Source: a virus. From it: 64,000 bases of DNA. Shown here piece by piece: positions 35,893-42,592 of this stretch (positions are counted from its first letter, which is position 1; each line of letters opens with the position of its first letter). The translations under genes and the position numbers were made by a program. The notes below the pieces were generated by a model. It was not told the DNA's origin. It saw only the letters and a list, made by a program, of their open reading frames with translations, and searched no databases. The stretch covers positions 17,485-81,484 of IMG/VR virus record IMGVR_UViG_3300025872_004375, one strand, 5' to 3'.

Positions 35893-36590
35893 CAATAGTT
35901 CTCCTTATAGCCGTGAACGATGGGGTAATTTCGCCAATCAGGCTGTCTATGAACCTCAGCCAGCCACTCGGCAGCCTCATACTCAAACCCGCATCTGCTG
36001 AAGTGAAATGTCATGTTACAGTCAAAAGCGCAAATGCTTCTGTCGCTAATCTCACTCGAGATTGGAGGATTATAGAACGTCGTGTCATGCTCTTCAAGAG
36101 AATAGTTCACTGCACTTTCATAGACCTGCATGAAAGAACTTGACTTATAGACACTACCACCGCAGGCTCCAAACCTGCCTGATCCTACACAGCCGCGATT
36201 TCTGAGTATCTCGCTGATTCCTTTCGGAGGCATTTGGTTGGCAGTCGGACCCTTTATATCGAATCCATCAAAATCAACTCTTTTCTGCACTAGAACATCA
36301 TCCTCAAGAATGATGATGTAATCTGTCTGAGCATGCTCGACAGCCATCTTGTGGCGATTCCAGGCTTCGATTGTTCTTTCAGAGTTGTAGAAACCTCTGT
36401 CAACACCCAAAATGTTGTGACGCATGATAAATTTCGCGTCATAGACTTCAGCAATGTCTGTGAAGTCGCTGCCGCCGTCAGAGATCAATAGCACCGGACT
36501 GTCCGGATAACAGGCACGAAAACTCTTCATGGCCGCTTCGGTAGCTTTCTTGTTCTTGTAAACTTGGAAGAAAGCGCCCAATGTCTTCAT
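35892..36590 (-). CDS. Putative glycosyltransferase (GT-A-like), 232 aa
   Basis: I start this gene at the ATG at 36590, which has GGAG 6 nt upstream and leaves a 37-nt gap after the previous stop. A longer reading from 36656 would overlap that gene without a ribosome site. The protein opens like a nucleotide-sugar transferase (…FFQVYKNKKATEAAMKSFRACYPDSPVLLISDGG) and has IIILEDDVLVQ, a DDD-like metal motif typical of GT-A folds (about residue 98). The later region (YNPPISSEISDRSICAFDCNMTF) is not recognised. Probably an inverting sugar transferase of the cassette. Confidence 0.78.
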   Translation of the reverse strand: MKTLGAFFQVYKNKKATEAAMKSFRACYPDSPVLLISDGGSDFTDIAEVYDAKFIMRHNILGVDRGFYNSERTIEAWNRHKMAVEHAQTDYIIILEDDVLVQKRVDFDGFDIKGPTANQMPPKGISEILRNRGCVGSGRFGACGGSVYKSSSFMQVYESAVNYSLEEHDTTFYNPPISSEISDRSICAFDCNMTFHFSRCGFEYEAAEWLAEVHRQPDWRNYPIVHGYKENY

Positions 36591-36627
36591 GACGATCTCC
36601 GTGTGGCTTTTCAATTCAAAAATAGAG

Positions 36628-37443
36628 CTATTGGGCCATCTGGTAAAATAACTCAAAGTTTCTGTGAACAGTGTTGACGTTGACTAAAACGAGAAAATCA
36701 CTTACTCTTTCCTTGAGCAGATATCCGAGAGCTATCTGGTCGTTCCCAAGAAGATCATTCGGTAGCATTTTGCACGTTAGCACTTCATCAATCATCTTAT
36801 GAAGTTTCTTTGCTCCATCACGATCGGTACCGAACAAGCCTCCCATAACATAAGAACGATTGTCGTTGAAGTATTCGGTTGGAAGTCTTTCTGCAGAGAA
36901 CAGATCAGAGTATGGGTAGACATAGGCTTGAATCAAAGACTTTCCCGGATGTTTGCTGATCTCATTCATGAACTGATTGCCTGGGAAATCTTTGCTGGAG
37001 CCAAAGTCAAAGTCTCCAACCAACCGAGAGAAGCCTGCGTCCATCCACACAAAGTAATCAGTGTCAAAATAGTTTTGCTCTGCAGCGTTGTTCAACCACG
37101 GGAACTTTGAAAACTGGATTATCGAATAGAGGCTGGTCTTGCACTCGATTCGATGTGGATCCTTAACTTTAGCTTGATACTCAGCTTTGTTAAGAAGCTC
37201 ATCCATCTTTGGCTTGAGATGAAAGTATGGAACTTCATCGAGTCTTTGGTTGATGATTTTAGTTTCTCTGCCTTCTGGTCTGTTCTCGAGTATGAAAGAG
37301 TTTAGCGACTCCTCACAATAAATGACCATGGAACAACTGAGCTTGAGAGTCTTGGAGAACCACTCGTAGTACTCTTCCATCCCTCTACCGTCGAACTCCT
37401 TACGACCGATGTCGAAGAGAGCAGTCACAACTGTCGCTTTCAT
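36628..37443 (-). CDS. HtrL/YibB-like protein (putative glycosyltransferase)
   Basis: This 271-residue protein resembles the HtrL/YibB/WlaTC family found in LPS and capsule loci. It opens with VVTALFDIGR, followed by YYEWFSKTLKL and VIYCEE. A central WLNNAAEQNYFDTDYFVWMDAGFSR carries the aspartate pair expected of a GT-A enzyme (about residue 130-140). Near 190-200 is YVMGGLFGTDRDGAKKLHKMIDE. The family's biochemical activity is poorly defined. GGAGAG precedes the ATG at 37443, which follows the previous stop without a gap. Confidence 0.78.
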   Translation of the reverse strand: MKATVVTALFDIGRKEFDGRGMEEYYEWFSKTLKLSCSMVIYCEESLNSFILENRPEGRETKIINQRLDEVPYFHLKPKMDELLNKAEYQAKVKDPHRIECKTSLYSIIQFSKFPWLNNAAEQNYFDTDYFVWMDAGFSRLVGDFDFGSSKDFPGNQFMNEISKHPGKSLIQAYVYPYSDLFSAERLPTEYFNDNRSYVMGGLFGTDRDGAKKLHKMIDEVLTCKMLPNDLLGNDQIALGYLLKERVSDFLVLVNVNTVHRNFELFYQMAQ

Positions 37444-38403
37444 TTACTCTCCATGTCTGCTCATTATCTGTAGCACTTTTGGCACGTACACATCAGAAAC
37501 TATGTGAGACCAGTCGAAGTTCTTTGCGTAATCTCTTATCTGCTCTCTCATCTTCACAGATGCGTTTCTATTTTCTATAATCGCGCTCTCTACGAGACGT
37601 TTGTCGTCGATGTCTTTTTCTGGTATTACGCTGATAAAAGGCAGACTAGTGTCAAGATTTGCAGATGCGTATTCGGATATCACGATCCCAAGACCCGCTG
37701 ATAACGCCTCTAGACAAACGAGAGGGTGAGCTTCTCCGTCGCTCAACAGGACCAGGTTCGCAAAATCTGTAAGACCTTCATAGATTTGAGACTTCTTCCA
37801 CTCCCCAAGATAGTCGGGAGAAGAAACATCGAATTTTGGGTCTACGCAATTTCCAACGAACTTTAGACCAGAGACTCCTTGAAATTGTGACTGCCTCTTC
37901 CTCGGGTCTATCTTCGCAAGATAGACAGATTCATTGGGTTTGTTGCACTTCTCTGTGAAGTGAAATAGATCAGTCCTGACTCCGTTAGGTATCACATGTA
38001 GCTTCTCTTGTGGAATGTTCGCCTTCTTGTAAACTTCTGCGATTCCTGAGCTGAGACAGAACACGTCAATGTTCGCATTGACAAAGCCCCAAAAGATGTT
38101 TCTATAGCTTGGGTCCCACCTGTTTGGTTGTTCTAGATAGCCATAGTGGCTTGTGACCGCTACTTTCTTACAATGAAAGTACTGAGACAGAAACACGAAC
38201 TCATCATATTGAATGTGTACGAAGTCAGGTTGCAGACTGTTCACTATGCCTACGATTAGATTCGGGTCTCTTGTGTTGACTATCTCTACACGATGACCAA
38301 GACTTTCTAGCGTTTTTCGATAGTCCTCGATGAGAATCTCAACAGCTCCCCAGCCTTGAGGGGGTATTGACATTGCTCCAGGACCGACTATGCAAATCTT
38401 CAT
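37444..38403 (-). CDS. Glycosyltransferase, GT4-like
   Basis: This is a 319-residue GT-B glycosyltransferase. The N-terminus VGPGAMSIPPQGWGAVEILIEDYRK is the GT4-type loop with the acceptor-side Rossmann domain. The middle has VIPNGVRTDLFHF, and the donor side has LLSDGEAHPLVCLEALSAGLGIVIS, an E-x7-E-like pattern (about residues 235-260). The family is usually 350-400 aa, so this is a compact version. It is coupled through ATGA with the GT6-like gene. Confidence 0.87.
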   Translation of the reverse strand: MKICIVGPGAMSIPPQGWGAVEILIEDYRKTLESLGHRVEIVNTRDPNLIVGIVNSLQPDFVHIQYDEFVFLSQYFHCKKVAVTSHYGYLEQPNRWDPSYRNIFWGFVNANIDVFCLSSGIAEVYKKANIPQEKLHVIPNGVRTDLFHFTEKCNKPNESVYLAKIDPRKRQSQFQGVSGLKFVGNCVDPKFDVSSPDYLGEWKKSQIYEGLTDFANLVLLSDGEAHPLVCLEALSAGLGIVISEYASANLDTSLPFISVIPEKDIDDKRLVESAIIENRNASVKMREQIRDYAKNFDWSHIVSDVYVPKVLQIMSRHGE

Positions 38404-39116
38404 CTAACACCTGCGAATCTTGGAAACTCTTTCATATCTTTGTCAAGGTGAACGAACTTCGTCGGAAAGTTGTTCCTTACGTGTTCATATCCGTGTTGTG
38501 GTTGCGCAAACCCAGGGTGTAAGGTCTTTACAGAACTCTTTCTTTGTAAGAAGTATTTGTTCATGTGAGACTCATCGTGCCAAACAGCTACGATACCTTT
38601 CTCATAGTCTTCATCAACTTTTGCCTCGAGCTCCTCTACCATCTTCACAAATTCAGTAGACTTACCGCCCCAAAGACAGCCTTGCCAGTAGTTGCTAAGA
38701 TCGTAGTATCCGTCGAAGATGTTTGCTAGAGATCTGGTGTCAGTTTCGAATGTCCCGATCTTACCAATGAACCCTGGGTGTTGCACTCCGACGAGCTCAT
38801 CAAGAACTTCTTCTCCAACTTCGTCGATACACCATAAGTCTGCGTCGACGAAAAAGACGTAATCGAAATCAAGCAATCTATCTCTTGCTTGATTAATGAA
38901 CTTGAAGCGATGTAGAGTGATGAAGGGCCATTTTGCGTGTTCAATTTGATGAAGAGAGACTCTTTCTCTCTTGAATGTCGAATCAGAAACATCATCAGTG
39001 AACACAACATAGTTCTTCTCGAACTTTCGCAAGAAGTTCTTCTCTATTCCTTCGTAGAAGCCATCGAAGAACTTTCGATATCCTGCTGTGCCGATGAAAA
39101 TTATGCCAACGTTCAC
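38400..39116 (-). CDS. Glycosyltransferase family 6 (ABO/alpha-1,3-Gal(NAc) transferase-like)
   Basis: This is a roughly 238-residue GT6-type enzyme. I start it at the GTG at 39116, which overlaps the GT11 stop as GTGA; another GTG at 39128 is possible. GT6 signatures include YVVFTDD near residue 35, FVDADLWCI at about 85-95 (a DxD metal motif), the ELVGVQHPGF loop, YWQGCLWGG, and WHDESHMNKYFL at about residue 180 followed by …TLHPGFAQP. The last block is close to the hallmark of human A/B transferases. Family members are retaining transferases that add Gal or GalNAc in alpha-1,3 linkage. In animals the A/B enzymes need an alpha-1,2-fucosylated galactose acceptor. The gene directly upstream is an alpha-1,2-fucosyltransferase, which supports a matching role, but donor and acceptor are inferred. 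Confidence 0.88.
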   Translation of the reverse strand: MNVGIIFIGTAGYRKFFDGFYEGIEKNFLRKFEKNYVVFTDDVSDSTFKRERVSLHQIEHAKWPFITLHRFKFINQARDRLLDFDYVFFVDADLWCIDEVGEEVLDELVGVQHPGFIGKIGTFETDTRSLANIFDGYYDLSNYWQGCLWGGKSTEFVKMVEELEAKVDEDYEKGIVAVWHDESHMNKYFLQRKSSVKTLHPGFAQPQHGYEHVRNNFPTKFVHLDKDMKEFPRFAGVR

Positions 39117-39874
39117 AATCTCACCCACCCAGGCTCATAAATAGTCTCCCAGGTCTTGGGACCTTTCTCCCCAAACCATTGATTCGGAGAGATTACGGCT
39201 TTGCTTCCCGAGAGCCAAGCTCCCCACCAGCTGAATGATGAGTTTGCGATCACGTGGATCGGACACATTGACATCATGCAAAGCGAAACTTCTTGTGAAG
39301 AGTCATCGACAGCAATTTGTTCTGGCAGATTCTCTTTGCACCACTTCGGATCATCGCTAAAAGCCAGAATTCTTGCGTTTGGTATGTTCTGAAGAACGAC
39401 ACTAATCGCGCTATTATAGTAGTCTGAGTTGAGATTCTTATGATAACTCGAAAGGCTAAGATAGTCTCCCCTGCGTATGTGTAGGCTGCAGATTGGGCTT
39501 CCGTCCATGGATGAAAGCCTTTCTCTTGCAACTTCAACGGTTTCTTTCTTGAAGGAGAAAATCTTTCTCAAATGGTCTTGTACGTGATTGAAGTATCTCC
39601 CAGACTGGAAGTAACCATAGAGATCAGTCTCATCTGGTACGAGAAACACGCTAGGGTCAAACTCAAAAACTCTCTCTTGATATTGGGTGAGATTTTGAGT
39701 TGTGTCTCTGTCAGAGACCTGTACTCCTTCCATCTCAAAAACTTTAGTGAGATCTTGTTCAGTTGGCAAGCAAACCTTGTAGCCTCTGGCGAAACCAACA
39801 GAGTAGAGAGTGGCAAATTGGAACATCTGGTTCCCAAGTCGCCCATTCTTACCGATACTTTGCGAAGTCAGCAT
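39113..39874 (-). CDS. Alpha-1,2-fucosyltransferase, GT11
   Basis: This is a 253-residue GT11 enzyme. It has the family opening GRLGNQMFQFATLYSVG (usual form GGLGNQMFQYA), LHIRRGDYL (H-x-R-R-x-D motif I) near residue 140, and a C-terminal NSSFSWWGAWLSG motif with the conserved Trp pair. GT11 transfers L-fucose from GDP-fucose in alpha-1,2 linkage, usually to galactose. GDP-fucose is made by the GMD and FCL genes of the same cassette, and the GT6 gene is coupled directly downstream. Length is slightly under the bacterial norm of about 290-300 aa. The start overlaps the GT2 stop. Confidence 0.92.
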   Translation of the reverse strand: MLTSQSIGKNGRLGNQMFQFATLYSVGFARGYKVCLPTEQDLTKVFEMEGVQVSDRDTTQNLTQYQERVFEFDPSVFLVPDETDLYGYFQSGRYFNHVQDHLRKIFSFKKETVEVARERLSSMDGSPICSLHIRRGDYLSLSSYHKNLNSDYYNSAISVVLQNIPNARILAFSDDPKWCKENLPEQIAVDDSSQEVSLCMMSMCPIHVIANSSFSWWGAWLSGSKAVISPNQWFGEKGPKTWETIYEPGWVRL

Positions 39875-40545
39875 GTAATACCATACACTCTAGCGTAGTG
39901 ATGTGCAACAGCTCTTGGAACTCTTGAGTCATACTTCGGATTGTGAACGTGATGGTAGGTGATCAAGCTCTCTTGTAGATTGCCGAGTCTAGCGTGGGGT
40001 AACATTCTCATCCACAGATCCATGTCCTCGGCGAAAGGATAGAACTCCCAGTAAGAGCCTGATTTCTCGATCAAGGAACTTCTAAAAACGACAGACGGAT
40101 GCCCAATAGGGTTTCGACTGTTGAAGAGCCAAGAACAGCACTCTTCATGAGTTAGCGGGTAAGAAGTGGATGAAGTCCCACTAGACTCTGAGACTATCAT
40201 TTGTGTACCGAGAACGTCAACTTCTCCTGTTTCTAAGACTTCTATCTGCTTTTTGAGTTTGTGTGGTAACCACTCATCGTCAGCATCTTGCCTCGCGATG
40301 TATTTGCCTTGTGAAATTTTGATTCCTACGTTTAATGCAGGGACTATTCCTGGCTGAGATTCAACAACTTTCACTCTAGAGTCTTTGATAGACTTTGCAA
40401 TTTCGAGAGTTGAATCTACGCTACCGTTTACGATGATGATGACTTCAATCTCTCGATAATCCTGCTTCACTACGCTGTCAACTGATCTCACAAGAGTCTC
40501 TGCAGAGTTTCTAGCAGGAATGATGACCGAGACGAGTGGATTCAT
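39868..40545 (-). CDS. Glycosyltransferase family 2
   Basis: This is a 225-residue GT2 enzyme. It opens with VSVIIPARNSAETLVRSVDSVVKQDYREIEVIIIVNGSVD (nucleotide-binding strand and loop) and has YIARQDADDEWLPHKL, the DxD/DDE metal motif at about residue 95-100. Then come the QMIV… acceptor strand and EDMDLWMRM near the end, the ED motif of this family. It is coupled to the preceding long glycosyltransferase through ATGA (40542-40545). Inverting chemistry is known for the family; the donor is unknown. Confidence 0.9.
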   Translation of the reverse strand: MNPLVSVIIPARNSAETLVRSVDSVVKQDYREIEVIIIVNGSVDSTLEIAKSIKDSRVKVVESQPGIVPALNVGIKISQGKYIARQDADDEWLPHKLKKQIEVLETGEVDVLGTQMIVSESSGTSSTSYPLTHEECCSWLFNSRNPIGHPSVVFRSSLIEKSGSYWEFYPFAEDMDLWMRMLPHARLGNLQESLITYHHVHNPKYDSRVPRAVAHHYARVYGITC

Positions 40546-42491
40546 CTAGATCTCTCTCTCCAACCGACCATTGAAGCCGGCTGTTCTCTTCTAATCTTCA
40601 CGCTGGGAGTGGGATTGTTGAAGTCAAGTCTCTTGTGGAAAATCCATCCTCCCATTTCACTTTCCATCTTCGCTGCAAGACTTCTGATTTCTTCTTCAGT
40701 AACTTCCGACCATGACTTTTCGAAGAACATGTTATTCTCAGGAACGTCTTCTTGAGTTCTATTGTAGAGACTCATCCAGTGCTTTGACCAGTAATTTTTG
40801 TAAGTGTAGATCTTTCTCTCTATGTCATACCACGAGTAGTGATAAACTCCTGGCAGCTGCTCAGTGACAGCGTTAATCCACGATTCGTAATAAGCTAAAG
40901 CTTCTTCATTGCGCAAAAGCGCATGTTGTCTAGAGATCTCTCCTTCTCGAGACATAAAGGTCGCAAAGGGAACACTTTCTCCAGTGTCGCTGTAAATGTA
41001 ATCGCAGCCATCAGAGCCAGAAGAATACATTGAGCCGTCAGCATCATAAGCTCTTTGGTCTAGTGGGACGCCATGAGTGATTCTTGGATTGTTGCGACTA
41101 AGCCTCCATTTCCATGGGTTGACGTCAACTCTTACTTTCCCTTCTCGACCCCAAAATTCGACAAGTGGTAATGCGATAATGTCAACTTCTCTTGGGAAGC
41201 TCTTAACAAGATTTCTAATCTTCGAGTAATCTTCTTCATGAACTACCTCGTCGATATCAACTTGCCAGCAGAAGTCACCCGTGCAACGCTCTCGAGCAAT
41301 CGCTTTCTGCTGTCCGTCATAAAGAGCGAATCTCTTGTCGTCCCAGTCTCTCGCGTGTTGAAACGGCTTCAGACGAGGCTCAGACTCAGCGAGCTCCTGC
41401 AGCTTCTCCCAGGTTCCGTCCGTTGACCCACCGTCAACGACGATGACTTCATCACAGAACCCGAGAAGAGAGTTGATGCTCTCAATCCAGGGATACCTCT
41501 GCTCAATGCAGTTCCTCGTCTGCGTGTAACCGCTAATCTTCGGTTCCCACTCCATTGCGCTCCTGATGCCGTTCCAGAATGTTTCCCTGGCGGCGTAAAG
41601 GTAGGATTCAGTGTCGAGTGGATCGCTGGACGTGAACCACTCCTCATTTGCATGCTCGACGTTGTCATTGGTGTGAAGCTTGCAACCGAGCAGCTTAGCC
41701 TCGATGACCATTCGAGGGCAAGTGTCGCCGCCCTTTGGGAGGTAGACGAGACCCTCAGCAGTCGAAAGCTTCGTGAGGAAGTCTCCAGGAGAGACTCCGT
41801 GGACTATCTCGTAGTCATGCCCCTGTGACTTGCACCACTCTACTGCGTCATCGACTCCCTTGATCCAGGACGTTGAGCCCAATACAATCCAGCCCTTTCT
41901 CTCAGCATTTGAGTTCTTCTCCCTGAGCTGCTTGAGAAGAACCCAGAAGTCCTCTTCGAAGACTGAGGACAGGACACTCTGTGGCACGTTCTCGAGAAAT
42001 GGGAAGAGCTTCCAGTATCTCTTCTGCTGTCTCTCAGACATCCACCAGAGAGACTTTGCTCCAAGGTAGAAAGTCGAGGCGAGCTTGCCCGCACTGTCGT
42101 TCTGACAGTCACAGGGCTTCTTCTCTGCTACCTCGTGCTTCTCAGGAGAACGGTACTTGCAGAACTTGTAGTCGTACTCGAGCACTGAGTACTTCATGTT
42201 AGCAACTATTGTTGGGATGAGGTCTCTGTTCAACCCCGCCCAGTTCCCAAAGATCCAGAACTTGCTGTGACCCTCCTCAAGGTTCTGAAGAGAGACGTCC
42301 TTCGTGTGGAGTTTGAATACCCTGAATGGTGATGACTTTATGAGAGCCTCAGTTGTGAGCTCCGCGCCACCCACCAGGTCCTCAGCAAAGAAGTCTGCGA
42401 CGAACACAACATCGCAGACGCTCGGAACGTGCTTGTTTTGAATTTGAAATTGGCTACTGAACATGCAGAATAGTTGTCTTCTGCGCGTCAC
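40542..42491 (-). CDS. Two-domain glycosyltransferase (GT4-like N-terminus, GT2 C-terminus)
   Basis: This is a 649-residue fusion. Residues about 30-335 resemble a GT-B enzyme, with VVFVADFFAEDLVGGAELTTEAL, a C-terminal Rossmann core KGWIVLGSTSWIKGVDDAVEW and LVYLPKGGDTCPRMVIEAKLLG. From about residue 340 a GT2-type domain starts (…YPWIESINSLLGFCDEVIVVDGGSTDGTWEKL) with DFCWQVDIDEVVHEEDYSK, a D-x-D motif, and a Tyr/Trp-rich tail. It is the first gene after a hairpin terminator. The GTG at 42491 is one start option. An ATG at 42464 is another and no strong ribosome site separates them. A bifunctional polymer-building enzyme is plausible. Confidence 0.83.
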   Translation of the reverse strand: MTRRRQLFCMFSSQFQIQNKHVPSVCDVVFVADFFAEDLVGGAELTTEALIKSSPFRVFKLHTKDVSLQNLEEGHSKFWIFGNWAGLNRDLIPTIVANMKYSVLEYDYKFCKYRSPEKHEVAEKKPCDCQNDSAGKLASTFYLGAKSLWWMSERQQKRYWKLFPFLENVPQSVLSSVFEEDFWVLLKQLREKNSNAERKGWIVLGSTSWIKGVDDAVEWCKSQGHDYEIVHGVSPGDFLTKLSTAEGLVYLPKGGDTCPRMVIEAKLLGCKLHTNDNVEHANEEWFTSSDPLDTESYLYAARETFWNGIRSAMEWEPKISGYTQTRNCIEQRYPWIESINSLLGFCDEVIVVDGGSTDGTWEKLQELAESEPRLKPFQHARDWDDKRFALYDGQQKAIARERCTGDFCWQVDIDEVVHEEDYSKIRNLVKSFPREVDIIALPLVEFWGREGKVRVDVNPWKWRLSRNNPRITHGVPLDQRAYDADGSMYSSGSDGCDYIYSDTGESVPFATFMSREGEISRQHALLRNEEALAYYESWINAVTEQLPGVYHYSWYDIERKIYTYKNYWSKHWMSLYNRTQEDVPENNMFFEKSWSEVTEEEIRSLAAKMESEMGGWIFHKRLDFNNPTPSVKIRREQPASMVGWRERSR

Positions 42492-42504
42492 CAGTAAACA
42501 GAAG

Positions 42505-42547
42505 AAGACTCCACCTCAGGGCTTGAACAACCGAAAGGCGGAGTCTT
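42505..42547 (-). terminator. Intrinsic terminator after the tail-fibre operon
   Basis: AAGACTCC (42505-42512) pairs with GGAGTCTT (42540-42547), and CCT (42514-42516) pairs with AGG (42536-42538) after one A.C mismatch, with a 19-nt loop. In the minus direction the hairpin is followed by CTTCTTCTGTTTACTGG, a T-rich but not pure-T tail. It lies between the fibre gene stop (42593) and the glycosyltransferase start. Confidence 0.65.
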
Positions 42548-42592
42548 AATAATTGTTCAGTTCTTCTTCAGTAGAGAACTGATACTCAATCT

